Of a stretch of 42,372 bases of DNA, positions 1-7,446 are shown in pieces. Below the pieces are notes generated by a model. The model saw only the letters and a list, made by a program, of their open reading frames with translations, was not told the DNA's origin and searched no databases. The DNA is from Candidatus Caenarcanales bacterium (GTDB taxonomy: Bacteria; Cyanobacteriota; Vampirovibrionia; 2-02-FULL-35-15), in the NCBI GenBank assembly GCA_020050435.1, contig JAGVKQ010000026.1, forward strand, positions 1 through 42,372, in the 5' to 3' direction. Position 1 is the stretch's first letter, and every line of letters starts with the position of its first letter. Made by a program: the position numbers and the translations under genes.

Positions 1-105
1 GGAGTTTGAACTACTGGAGTTTGAACTACTGGAGTTTGAACTACTGGAGTTTGAACTACTGGAGTTTGAACTACTGGAGTTTGAACTACTGGAGTTTGAT
101 TTACA
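1..105 (-). repeat. 15-bp tandem array encoding PVVQT
   Basis: Six identical copies of GGAGTTTGAACTACT fill 1-90, followed by a diverged seventh unit at 91-105. The array continues past the left edge. On the minus strand each unit encodes Pro-Val-Val-Gln-Thr in the frame of the RTX-like protein. Identical units in coding DNA suggest recent expansion by slippage or recombination, so the length may vary between strains. Confidence 0.95.
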
Positions 106-1148
106 ACAGGTGTATTTATAACTGGTTGTCCATTTAAAGTTAGAAATTTTGCACCTTTAAAATCACTCTGTGCTTGCTCAATATGAGATCTCAAGTCAGT
201 ACCTAGAATAAGATTATTTCCGATTATATTAACAACACCTTGAGTATTGCCACCATTAGTATTTGGTCTAAATCCAAGTGCATCAGAGACTGGAGCATTA
301 TTTACAAAAACACGAAATATTGTACCGGTTAGAGCAGAGGTTAGTGGATCAAGTCTTAGCTCTACATCATTACCAGTAGAATAAACAGTAATATTTCCTG
401 TATTATCATTGATATTAATAGAGGTTGGCTTTACTGGACCAGGACCTGGATCTACTGGATCTACTGGATCTACTGGATCTACTGGTCCGACTACTCGACC
501 TTTATCAGTTTCATCAAGTTGAACAGTGTCTTTTTTACCTAGTGTAAAACTATCGTTAGAATTAGCATAAAGATTATCATTTACATTATCCTTACCAGTT
601 AAAAATGTATCATTTCCTGGACCGCCTCTACCTACATCTCTACCTGGTCCTAAATCAACAACATCATCACCTGCTCCACCTTGGAAGCTATCATTTCCTT
701 TTAAAAGTGTAGCTCTCACAGATACTGGAGTATTTAAAGAAATACGAGCAGCATCCGCTTTATTTCCACCTGTAAAATTAATATTTTTTACACTAGCACC
801 AGGGAAAATTTGAGTATTTCCATTTAAAGAAACAGTGTAAGTTGGACTTGAACTAGAAGTAGAAGTGTAAGTAACATCAAATGTGTTTTGTTTATTGTTT
901 AAACCTTGAACAGCTAGAGTACCATTAGAACCCAATGCAATAGAACCAACAGCAGGAGCTTTTTTTGCAGCAGTATTAACTTCTGGTCCAGCATTTAAAG
1001 TAGCAATAGCAACACCTGAAAGAAGAGTTTTTTGTCCTAACTCTTCTACTTGTGCGACAACGTCTGTATTTGCACCAGCATTTGCTGCCTTACGCTTTGC
1101 AATACTTGAAGCTTGTGATGGACCGAATACTGTTTGAACTAAATTCAT
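1..1148 (-). CDS. RTX-like secreted protein, N-terminal part (runs off left edge)
   Basis: This is an open frame of about 382 codons from ATG at 1148, behind a good ribosome site (CAGGAG), to the window edge with no stop, so the C-terminus is missing. No signal peptide is visible. Residues about 151-185 contain acidic glycine-rich nonapeptides of hemolysin-type calcium-binding (RTX) style (GGAGDDVVDLG, GGPGNDTF). Such proteins usually leave the cell by type I secretion in an unfolded form and fold on binding calcium. A PVD-PVD-PVD-PVD linker follows (447-482), then a region of beta character, then a PVVQT pentapeptide array at the edge. Only two to three RTX units are present, so calcium binding is plausible but modest. 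It could be a surface adhesin or a secreted enzyme; the catalytic part, if any, lies outside the window. It has its own promoter at 1186-1215. Confidence 0.8.
   Translation of the reverse strand, partial: MNLVQTVFGPSQASSIAKRKAANAGANTDVVAQVEELGQKTLLSGVAIATLNAGPEVNTAAKKAPAVGSIALGSNGTLAVQGLNNKQNTFDVTYTSTSSSSPTYTVSLNGNTQIFPGASVKNINFTGGNKADAARISLNTPVSVRATLLKGNDSFQGGAGDDVVDLGPGRDVGRGGPGNDTFLTGKDNVNDNLYANSNDSFTLGKKDTVQLDETDKGRVVGPVDPVDPVDPVDPGPGPVKPTSININDNTGNITVYSTGNDVELRLDPLTSALTGTIFRVFVNNAPVSDALGFRPNTNGGNTQGVVNIIGNNLILGTDLRSHIEQAQSDFKGAKFLTLNGQPVINTPVVNQTPVVQTPVVQTPVVQTPVVQTPVVQTPVVQT
447..482 (-). repeat. 9-bp tandem repeat encoding PVD
   Basis: Four identical copies of TGGATCTAC encode a Pro-Val-Asp linker inside the RTX-like protein. 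The linker separates the calcium-binding-like segment from the following domain. Confidence 0.9.
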
Positions 1149-1185
1149 AATAATCTCCTGTAATATTTTTTTAAGATAACAATTC

Positions 1186-1215
1186 ATTATGCTTTTAAAC
1201 ATAAGTCATTGTCAA
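1186..1215 (-). promoter_or_regulatory. Sigma-70 type promoter for the RTX-like gene
   Basis: On the minus strand a perfect -35 TTGACA (1215-1210) is followed after 18 bases by CATAAT (1191-1186). The predicted start near 1179 leaves a leader of about 30 nt containing the AGGAG ribosome site. Confidence 0.65.
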
Positions 1216-1304
1216 ACAGTATTAACCTATCAAAAGGATGAAAATAACGAATATTAAAAAAATTTAATCTTTGAAATTTAATCTTTTATTTATTATTTAA
1301 TTTA

Positions 1305-2792
1305 TTACAGCTTTAAGTCCACAGTTATAGGATTATGGTCTGAAAGACCGTGTGGGAAGGAGCTATTAAAGGTTTTTAAAGTTCTTCCATTAAAGGGTAA
1401 GAATTGATTATTAACAGGCTTAATAAAAAACCAGTCTAATTTAAAGTAAGCAATAATTCTTGGTTTTTCAAATTTGAATGTACTTTTAAAACCTTTCCAA
1501 TGCCTTTGATTAGAATTAGCTAAAAGCCCTTTTCTTCTATTAGAGCTTCTCTTTTTATCTCCACTTAAATCAAATTTATTCCCATCATCAAATTGAAATT
1601 TCTTTAGATATGCATAGAACCTTCTTTCATGATTTGGAAAAAAAGCAGGAATACTAGGGAAGAAAGGATCTTTGTACTGAAGAAGTTTACTAAGTGTAAC
1701 TGCTGAAATCCCATATACATAAGGCAGACCTGGAATAAATGCAATGGCTGTTGTACGAGCTATAAAGTGAGGATCTCTAATTCTTTTTATAACTTCTTTT
1801 TGTACTGATGTAGGTTTTGTGTCTGTAGTAGATGTATTGAAATCACCACATAAAACAATTGGGGTTTTTATATCTTTAAGACTGTTTAGCAAAGCTTTAA
1901 ACTGTTTAAGTCTTTGATCTGGATATGCTCTATCTTCTAAGTGAGTAGAAACCACAGTAACAATTTTATTATTAGGTAGTTTAAGATCTGCAATTAGAAC
2001 ATTTCGGCTACCATGTCTAACTTCTTTGTATTCAATCTCCTGAGAAAAGATTACTTTTGAAATACCATATCTGACATATTCAACTGGAGATTTATATTTT
2101 TTTGTTTCTCCACCATACCAATCATACTGATTAGGGAGTCTAACAACTCTAGATGAAACAATGGGATATTTAGAAATGATTGCATTACCATGAAGTCCTC
2201 TATAACGATTTCTATCAATTTTCAGATTTTGATATATGGGACCAACTTCTACAAACTCTGTCGAGTAAGCATAGTTCCAGCCTAATGAATCTGCCAAATT
2301 AGCAACTATGTTTTTGTATTCAGTTCTTGGCATGCCAATGTCCACTTCATTTAAAGCAATAACATCAGATCCTACGAATGTATCAAGTTCAGCTTTAAAG
2401 TTTTTTTGATTTCTTTTATTTACTTTTGAAAGATACTTTCTCTCATAATCCCCAGGCTTCAGGAGAATATCTTTAATGACTTCAATATTACGTCCTCTGT
2501 GAATATTCCAATTAGCAAAACGAATGTAGGATTTATCTAACTTCGCATCATATTTTCTATTAACGACATAAGTCATTGAAAGATGTGCTTGAAGTTTTTT
2601 ATTTAATTCAGCACTTGGTTTAGCTTGTTTACTAAGTTTAACTAAGTCATTAAAAGTAAGTCCACTTAAATTATCTGGCTTAGTATCAAGTACATTTTCT
2701 TCTATTCTATGTTTTAAAGTTACAGAAGCATATGAAGGAATAGAATTTAATGCAAGTAGAATTGAAAAGATTGATAAAAATATTTTTTTCAT
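1305..2792 (-). CDS. Secreted endonuclease/exonuclease/phosphatase-family protein
   Basis: The 495-residue protein has a signal peptide (lysines, then a hydrophobic stretch ending near SYA, residue 22). The motifs of the EEP fold (DNase I, sphingomyelinase, inositol phosphatase superfamily) appear in order: WNIHRG, LNEVD with the metal-binding Glu, HGNAIIS, VSTHLED, GDFNT, and the C-terminal SDHNP with the catalytic His. The enzyme should hydrolyse phosphodiester or phosphomonoester bonds with a divalent metal, outside the cytoplasm. The substrate (DNA, phospholipid or other) cannot be told from the motifs. The region between GDFNT and SDHNP is longer than in minimal members and rich in aromatic and basic residues. 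It is transcribed away from the small gene at 2990 and ends 156 bp before the RTX-like gene, which has its own promoter. Confidence 0.85.
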   Translation of the reverse strand: MKKIFLSIFSILLALNSIPSYASVTLKHRIEENVLDTKPDNLSGLTFNDLVKLSKQAKPSAELNKKLQAHLSMTYVVNRKYDAKLDKSYIRFANWNIHRGRNIEVIKDILLKPGDYERKYLSKVNKRNQKNFKAELDTFVGSDVIALNEVDIGMPRTEYKNIVANLADSLGWNYAYSTEFVEVGPIYQNLKIDRNRYRGLHGNAIISKYPIVSSRVVRLPNQYDWYGGETKKYKSPVEYVRYGISKVIFSQEIEYKEVRHGSRNVLIADLKLPNNKIVTVVSTHLEDRAYPDQRLKQFKALLNSLKDIKTPIVLCGDFNTSTTDTKPTSVQKEVIKRIRDPHFIARTTAIAFIPGLPYVYGISAVTLSKLLQYKDPFFPSIPAFFPNHERRFYAYLKKFQFDDGNKFDLSGDKKRSSNRRKGLLANSNQRHWKGFKSTFKFEKPRIIAYFKLDWFFIKPVNNQFLPFNGRTLKTFNSSFPHGLSDHNPITVDLKL

Positions 2793-2895
2793 TTTTGTAG
2801 ATTCACTTTCAGATTAAGTTTTTATGAGGGCTGACCCGACGCATAGTAATTAATTACCTCAAAATTTAAAGATTTAAACGGAGTATTACATAAAA

Positions 2896-2924
2896 TTGAT
2901 ACAAAAAATATTAAATGATAATAC
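2896..2924 (+). promoter_or_regulatory. Sigma-70 type promoter upstream of small ORF
   Basis: TTGATA (2896-2901), a 17-base spacer and TAATAC (2919-2924) match the sigma-70 consensus well. Transcription would start near 2931, about 60 nt before the small ORF at 2990, and could continue into the GIN-repeat gene. Confidence 0.6.
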
Positions 2925-2989
2925 TCAAGGGTGACAAGCATCACATTTTTAAGCACCAGGAATAAATATACTAAGCTTAGAGGTGGGAT

Positions 2990-3133
2990 ATGGAATCTTT
3001 TACTTTAAAATACGAAGAGTACAACCTTAAATCTGAAGAGAAAAAGTATATACTACCTTGCATTTTCCACAATAAGTACTTATTGATTAATAATACCTCT
3101 AACTTCAAGCAATCAATTCTTGAAAAGCCATAG
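2990..3133 (+). CDS. Possible small protein, 47 aa, unknown
   Basis: ATG at 2990 is preceded at close range by GAGGTGG, a strong ribosome site, and a consensus-like promoter lies 60-90 bases upstream. The product is charged at the N-terminus (lysine, glutamate and tyrosine rich), with one cysteine in the middle and no membrane segment. I recognise no family. The promoter and ribosome site are the only reasons to call it real; it could also be a leader transcript for the next gene. Confidence 0.4.
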   Translation: MESFTLKYEEYNLKSEEKKYILPCIFHNKYLLINNTSNFKQSILEKP

Positions 3134-3271
3134 ATTACAAATTCCCACTCAAGGGATTTAAAAGTATATCCCTAAATACAAGCCCTTGCATTTATATAAA
3201 CCCTCTAATAAAAAGTATTCAAATAATACAAAGGGCATATTTAAAGAATAGAGAGTAGGTTTAAGAGACAT

Positions 3272-4234
3272 ATGAAAAGATTATTTACTTTATTTTTAGC
3301 CTTAGCACTTGTATTTAATTTATGTGAATTAAATGCTTTGTCAGCAGGAAGAGGGGTTTCAGGAGAATGGGTGCTTATAGAAGGATCAGAAGAAACAGGC
3401 TTTACTGGATTTAAAATTAAAAATAATAATAGTGGTGCTTTTGTTTTTACCAATGGAAGCAAGCATAAAATCACTTCTTTTGAACAATATAACAATGATT
3501 CAATAAATGGATTTCTAATAACCATAGATGGGCTTTCAGATTCATATGTTTTATCTCTGGAAAATAAAAATATAATTGGTTATCTGTTTGGGGTTGAATT
3601 AGAGAAGGTTTTTGTAGCTAGTAGAAGGGGAATTCAAAAAGCAAATTCACAAGGAAATCACCCAACTACATCTACATCCTCTTCAACAACTGGAGGTCCT
3701 TCATCAACGTCTGGCTTAAACGGCATTAACGGCATAAACGGAATTAACGGCATCAACGGGATTAATGGCATCAACGGAATTAATGGCATCAACGGAATTA
3801 ATGGCATCAACGGAATTAATGGCATCAACGGCATTAACGGAATTAACGGTATTAACGGCATCAACGGCATAAATGGCATCAACGGCATTAACGGCATAAA
3901 TGGCATTAACGGCATAAATGAAGAACCTAGACCATCGTTTACACCAATTCCTACTATTACACCAGCATCAACTCAGCCAATACCTACTTCAACTCCCACT
4001 GGATCTGTAGTAGGAGCTGCTGCCGGAGCAATAAGTAATGGGGTTATAAATGGAATACCTACACCTACTCCACCACCTGTTTTGCCTAGTAACATAGGTA
4101 GTCTAGGAACGACAACTACAACTGTGCCAGTAACAACTGTTACACCGACACCTACTCCATTCAATCCATGGACAGATCCAAATTATTTTGGAGGACCTTC
4201 ACCTACACCATTTAATCCCTTTGACACGATATAA
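3272..4234 (+). CDS. Secreted low-complexity protein with 22 Gly-Ile-Asn repeats
   Basis: The 320-residue protein has a clear signal peptide (residues 1-26). A globular N-terminal part of about 95 residues follows (VSGEWVLIEG ... GYLFGVELEKVF). Next come a Ser/Thr-rich spacer, a perfect GIN array at residues 151-216, and a long Pro/Thr-rich tail (PTPTP, TTTTTVPVTT) to the C-terminus. Glycine at every third position resembles the collagen Gly-X-Y rule, but Ile-Asn pairs and the absence of proline in the array make a collagen triple helix unlikely; a flat beta solenoid or fibre is another option. Pro/Thr tails are common in exported wall-spanning or glycosylated stalks. The likely role is a surface or extracellular structural protein, which is inference. 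I recognise no family. Confidence 0.8.
   Translation: MKRLFTLFLALALVFNLCELNALSAGRGVSGEWVLIEGSEETGFTGFKIKNNNSGAFVFTNGSKHKITSFEQYNNDSINGFLITIDGLSDSYVLSLENKNIIGYLFGVELEKVFVASRRGIQKANSQGNHPTTSTSSSTTGGPSSTSGLNGINGINGINGINGINGINGINGINGINGINGINGINGINGINGINGINGINGINGINGINGINGINEEPRPSFTPIPTITPASTQPIPTSTPTGSVVGAAAGAISNGVINGIPTPTPPPVLPSNIGSLGTTTTTVPVTTVTPTPTPFNPWTDPNYFGGPSPTPFNPFDTI
3713..3919 (+). repeat. 9-bp tandem array encoding GLN then 22 x GIN
   Basis: One GGCTTAAAC unit is followed by exactly 22 nine-base units (GGCATCAAC, GGAATTAAT, GGCATTAAC, GGCATAAAT and similar), all encoding Gly-Ile-Asn. Units vary only at synonymous positions, so the peptide is held constant while the DNA drifts. In the middle, GGCATCAAC and GGAATTAAT alternate as an 18-base higher-order unit, a trace of segmental expansion. 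Confidence 0.97.
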
Positions 4235-4264
4235 GATTATTTTCCAATTAAATATTGGAGACTT

Positions 4265-4296
4265 GTACAGACGCCCCAGCGGGGCGTCTCTCCTAC
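4265..4296. repeat. Short palindromic element (copy a)
   Basis: The stem AGACGCCCC / GGGGCGTCT (9 bp, loop AGC) is flanked by GTAC on the left and CTCTCCTAC on the right. It belongs to a family seen again at 9303, 19566, 23089 and 42339. Its right-hand GTAG, read on the minus strand, contains the TAG stop of the SIMPL gene. It may serve as a transcription terminator between the two converging genes, but no run of T follows it. Confidence 0.75.
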
Positions 4297-4994
4297 TTGC
4301 TTATCAAATATTGAATACTTACACTAGAAGTAACACTCACGTCCCCAGGTAATACCTGAGTAGTAGGTGCACTGCCAGCATCAGCAAAAGGTGATGACTT
4401 TACAAAAGGAATGCCTCCGTAAGCATCAACATTTATAGCTTTAACTCCTGTAATAGAAACATTTGCGGCTTTTGCAACAATATCAGCTTTTCTTCTAGCA
4501 TCTAAAACTGCTTGTCCTAAAGCATCTGCTTCCAAAGGATCAGTATCATCAATACTAAAACTAATTCCACTAATTGTATAGTTTCCTGTCAATGAAACTG
4601 AATCAATAATTCTACCCACGTCTGAAACTTTTCTTATAGTGGCTGTAATTTGATTGTTTGCTTGGTAGCCAGTAATAGTGCTCTCATTATCATTAAATTT
4701 ATAAGTAGGGTAAACATTTATGCTGCTAGTCTGAATATCTTTCTCAGCTACTCCAGAAGACCTAAGTGTATCCAAAAGTTTTTGTGTGGAAATAGAGTTA
4801 GAACTGACTGCTTCATTAGCATTTTTACCTTTAGTTAAAACACCAATACTAATAGTAGCTATGTCTGGTTTTGATTTAACTTCTCCACTTCCACTTACTG
4901 AAATAGTAGATGATGAACTATCAGTCTGAGCAAAAGAAGCTGAAGCTAAAATCACTCCTAAAATTAATGCATAGAATATTGAATTTGTTTTCAT
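4293..4994 (-). CDS. SIMPL-domain (DUF541) periplasmic protein
   Basis: The 233-residue protein has a signal peptide (residues 1-22, ending SFA). The rest matches the SIMPL/DUF541 family: ISVSGSGEVKSKPDIATISIGV at the start of the mature protein, a middle segment with YQANNQITATIRKVSDVGRIID, and a C-terminal segment with ALGQAVLDARRKADIVAKAA. Family members are periplasmic or outer-membrane-associated and often oligomeric; several are tied to oxidative stress or signalling, but the biochemical role is unsettled. The length is normal. The TAG stop lies inside palindromic element a. A MITE sits 45 bp upstream of the start, so that insertion now forms part of the promoter region. Confidence 0.88.
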   Translation of the reverse strand: MKTNSIFYALILGVILASASFAQTDSSSSTISVSGSGEVKSKPDIATISIGVLTKGKNANEAVSSNSISTQKLLDTLRSSGVAEKDIQTSSINVYPTYKFNDNESTITGYQANNQITATIRKVSDVGRIIDSVSLTGNYTISGISFSIDDTDPLEADALGQAVLDARRKADIVAKAANVSITGVKAINVDAYGGIPFVKSSPFADAGSAPTTQVLPGDVSVTSSVSIQYLISK

Positions 4995-5038
4995 TTTTTA
5001 ATCCTTCTTTAAGGATAAATTATATCATTTCCCCAATG

Positions 5039-5149
5039 GTAGGACTTACGCAACAAGCGAACCATATACCCGAAGCGCACGTGTGCCCTTCAGGGCGGGA
5101 AAGGGAGCGAAGGGTATATGGTGAGCATAAAAAAATGCGTAAGTCCTAC
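5039..5149. mobile_element. MITE, 111 bp, with 14-bp perfect terminal inverted repeats
   Basis: GTAGGACTTACGCA (5039-5052) and its exact reverse complement TGCGTAAGTCCTAC (5136-5149) bound the element. If TA is the duplicated target, the true ends are GGACTTACGCA flanked by TA on both sides, as for IS630/Tc1-mariner-type elements. There is no room for a transposase. Inside, ACCATATACCC (5061-5071) pairs with GGGTATATGGT (5112-5122), and GCCCTTCAGGGC forms a small hairpin, so the whole element can fold into one nested cruciform. From memory this terminal repeat is typical of cyanobacterial transposons. The right end supplies the TAG stop of the DUF309 gene. Confidence 0.85.
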
Positions 5150-5496
5150 TTAAAATCAATTTTAACGGCAAGATAAGTTTTTTCATTTAAATTATTAGGA
5201 TAATCAGTGCCTGTAAAAATTGATTCTAATTCAAGTAAAAACTGGGAGAGATCCACACCATAAGAGTCAGCTTTATATTTTTCAAGATTTGACTTTGATC
5301 TTAAAAAGACTTTATAGGCACCAGGGAATCTTTTTTCTTGGATTAAGTGTAAAGCAACAAAAGCTTGTATTATTCCTTGATAGAATTGCTTTTTAGGCTC
5401 ATCAGTTTTACCCCAAAGAGGCTCTAGAATATCGTGAGCCTCATGATATTTACATTTATTGAAAAGCTTTACAGCTTCTATAAATTGTTTATCCAT
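5146..5496 (-). CDS. DUF309-family protein
   Basis: The 116-residue protein carries the DUF309 signature near its start: F-N-K-C-K-Y-H-E-A-H-D-I-L-E-P-L-W, followed by FYQGIIQAFVALHL. It is a small all-helical protein of unknown function, common in cyanobacteria. The final codons run into the MITE, and the stop is TAG within the terminal inverted repeat, so the last residues may differ from the ancestral end. Its start is separated from the divergent hydrolase gene by only 17 bases. Confidence 0.85.
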   Translation of the reverse strand: MDKQFIEAVKLFNKCKYHEAHDILEPLWGKTDEPKKQFYQGIIQAFVALHLIQEKRFPGAYKVFLRSKSNLEKYKADSYGVDLSQFLLELESIFTGTDYPNNLNEKTYLAVKIDFK

Positions 5497-5513
5497 ATAT
5501 AATTAAACTGCTT

Positions 5514-6371
5514 ATGAAAATCAAAATGAAATTCATTGCTCTTTTTATATTAACAATCTTTCTAGGGTTGCTTAGCTTAAATGCATTGAAAACTTATGCC
5601 AAAACATATACGAATACAACATTAAGAGATGAATTTATTAGTTATTGTCTTTTCGCACCAGATAAAACAGTTAAAGAAAATCCCTCAGATTACGGATTAA
5701 AACATGAAGACGTCCAGATTAATCTTAAAAATAAAAGCAAACTTGTTGGATGGTATTTTCCAGCAGACAAAAAAACAGATAAGCATATTATTTACCTGCA
5801 TGGATCAAAAGGCAACATAGGACTTTATCTGGGTGGAATTAAAGAACTACACAAAGTAGGCACAAATATTTTAATAGTGGACTATGAGGGCTTTGGAAAA
5901 AGCACTGGAAAAGACACTATATCAAACACTATCAATGACTCCATAGCAATGTACAACTATCTAATAAAAGAAAAACATGCTGAACCAAAAAATATAAGCC
6001 TATTTGGTTATTCTTATGGAGGTGCAGTTGCAGCAGAATTAGCAAAAAAGAAAGAAACACATGCCCTAGTACTCGAATCCACATTTTCTTCTCTTCTTAA
6101 AATTGCAATTGAAAAAAATTATCCTTTTGTAAAATTTATTATTTCAGACGATTTACTAAACACAAAAGAGAATATAAAAAAAATAAAAATACCTATTTTA
6201 ATTGCTTATGCTGAAAAAGATAAAATCGTCCTAACATCTAATAGTAAAGAGCTTTTTGAAGCTGCTAATAAACCTAAATACCTTTACGAAATAAAAGATG
6301 CAGAACATCATAATATTTTCAAGTTTGTAACACCTGAGTATGTCAACTTGATAAAAAAAATAATCCTATAA
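5514..6371 (+). CDS. Alpha/beta hydrolase, membrane-anchored or exported
   Basis: The 285-residue protein has an N-terminal hydrophobic segment (residues 7-25) that is either an uncleaved anchor or a signal peptide. The hydrolase core shows YLHGSKGN (oxyanion region), the nucleophile elbow GYSYGG with Ser167, an acid in YAEKDKIV (about Asp236) and the catalytic His in AEHHN (265 or 266). This is the layout of the BAAT/serine aminopeptidase-like or DUF-type alpha/beta hydrolases, so an ester, thioester or peptide could be the substrate. No clear ribosome site precedes ATG 5514. TATAAT lies at 5498-5503, which would place the transcript start within a few bases of the ATG. An in-frame ATG at 5526 is an alternative start. 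Confidence 0.8.
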   Translation: MKIKMKFIALFILTIFLGLLSLNALKTYAKTYTNTTLRDEFISYCLFAPDKTVKENPSDYGLKHEDVQINLKNKSKLVGWYFPADKKTDKHIIYLHGSKGNIGLYLGGIKELHKVGTNILIVDYEGFGKSTGKDTISNTINDSIAMYNYLIKEKHAEPKNISLFGYSYGGAVAAELAKKKETHALVLESTFSSLLKIAIEKNYPFVKFIISDDLLNTKENIKKIKIPILIAYAEKDKIVLTSNSKELFEAANKPKYLYEIKDAEHHNIFKFVTPEYVNLIKKIIL

Positions 6372-6411
6372 TCAGTATTTCAAAATACACTAATGTTACT
6401 TTTGTTTTGCT

Positions 6412-6420
6412 TGTTATAAT
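6412..6420 (+). promoter_or_regulatory. Extended -10 promoter for TPR lipoprotein gene
   Basis: TGTTATAAT is a consensus extended -10 (TG, one base, TATAAT). No -35 is obvious, as expected for this promoter class. The start would be near 6427, just before the AAGGAG ribosome site at about 6433. Confidence 0.55.
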
Positions 6421-6442
6421 TACAAAGAATTAAGGAGCAAAC

Positions 6443-7288
6443 ATGAGAAGAAGAAATACAATTATTTTTATTTTAGCAATAAGTCTAATTACATTAGTAG
6501 GATGCGCCAAAGTAAATAAGGACACTACTGTACAAGATAATCAATGGAAAGACTTAAACAGAAAAGTTGTTGAACTTTATCAAGGTGGAAAACACAAAGA
6601 CGCTGTCATTTATGCAAATGAAGCTTTAAAGTTAGCAAAAGAGACTTATGGAGAAAACGACAGTAAAACAGCTATTTCATATAGTAATGTAGGAGAACTA
6701 AACAGATTACTTCAGAACAATGATGAAGCAGAAAAGAATCTAAAGAAAGCTATAAAGATTGATGAGAAGATATCTGGAAAAGATAGCTTACCAGTCGCTA
6801 AAGATTTAAACAATTTAGCAGTTTTATATAGAGGAAAAGGAGATTTTAATAGAGCAGAACCTTTATTAAATAGAGCCCTTGCAATCAGAAAAGCAAAGCT
6901 TGGTGAAAACAATCCAGAAGTTGCTGTTTCTTTAAATAACTTAGCAATTTTTTACAGAGCAAAAGGTGAGCTCTTAAAAGCAGAACCTCTTTTAAATGAG
7001 GCTTTAGCCATTAGAGAAAAAGCACTTGGAAAAGAACATGCAGATGTAGCAATTTCACTAAATAATATTGCTGAATTATACAAAGCTGAAAAGAAATATC
7101 CTGAATCAGAAGCAATGTATAAAAAATCAATAGCTGTTTTTGAAAAAGCACTTGGCAAGAACCATCCAAATGTTGCTGTTGTTATGAGAAACCTATCCAG
7201 CTTATATACAGAGATGGGTAAAAAAGACGAAGCAAAGAAGATGGATCAAACAGCATTAGCAATACTTTCACAAAAAAAACAAGGCTAA
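6443..7288 (+). CDS. TPR-repeat lipoprotein
   Basis: The 281-residue protein has a lipoprotein signal with lipobox LVGC (Cys21), so it is expected to be anchored in a membrane after diacylglycerol transfer. The rest is at least four 42-residue tetratricopeptide repeats of the kinesin-light-chain type (TPR_12), for example NNLAVLYRGKGDFNRAEPLLNRALAIR repeated with small changes. TPRs are protein-docking scaffolds; no enzymatic domain is present. The start ATG has a strong AAGGAG site nine bases upstream. It may assist outer-membrane or secretion assembly, but nothing in the sequence identifies a partner. It is monocistronic, with a promoter just upstream and a hairpin terminator just downstream. 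Confidence 0.87.
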   Translation: MRRRNTIIFILAISLITLVGCAKVNKDTTVQDNQWKDLNRKVVELYQGGKHKDAVIYANEALKLAKETYGENDSKTAISYSNVGELNRLLQNNDEAEKNLKKAIKIDEKISGKDSLPVAKDLNNLAVLYRGKGDFNRAEPLLNRALAIRKAKLGENNPEVAVSLNNLAIFYRAKGELLKAEPLLNEALAIREKALGKEHADVAISLNNIAELYKAEKKYPESEAMYKKSIAVFEKALGKNHPNVAVVMRNLSSLYTEMGKKDEAKKMDQTALAILSQKKQG

Positions 7289-7313
7289 TGCGAAATGCAG
7301 AATGGGAAATTAT

Positions 7314-7334
7314 AAGCCGACTTTCAGTCGGCTT
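7314..7334 (+). terminator. Hairpin terminator after TPR lipoprotein gene
   Basis: AAGCCGACT, loop TTC, AGTCGGCTT form a perfect 9-bp stem 25 bases after the stop codon, followed by GAATTT. The T-run is weak. A second inverted repeat, TTTAAAGCC ... GGCTTTAAA, follows about 15 bases later. Confidence 0.6.
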
Positions 7335-7446
7335 GAATTTGCTCATTTAAAGCCTCAAGGTAAACCCTGGGCTTTAAATTTCTCAAATATAAAATTCTCA
7401 TAAATATTTTGTATATATTTGGGTTCTTACGTCATGATTAGGAAAG

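Larger units (their letters stand above)
2793..3271. other. 479-bp intergenic region with one small ORF
   Basis: This gap lies between the divergent EEP-family gene and the GIN-repeat gene. It holds a good plus-strand promoter (2896-2924) and a 47-codon ORF (2990-3133). The last 140 bases before the GIN gene are AT-rich with no convincing terminator. Confidence 0.6.

Noticed and set aside
3658-3915. Minus-strand ORF of repeated MPLMPLIPL opposite the GIN array
   Set aside because: It is the reverse reading of the 9-base repeat and has no ribosome site or promoter.
3713-3919. CRISPR-like array
   Set aside because: The units are contiguous 9-mers in frame in a coding sequence, with no spacers. 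The same holds for the 15-base array at 1-105.
5039-5149. Intrinsic terminator or structured RNA at the DUF309 gene end
   Set aside because: Perfect 14-base terminal repeats bounded by TA and a nested internal repeat fit a MITE better than a terminator.
4910-5176. Plus-strand ORF crossing the MITE
   Set aside because: It combines antisense of the SIMPL gene with the MITE sequence and has no start signals.
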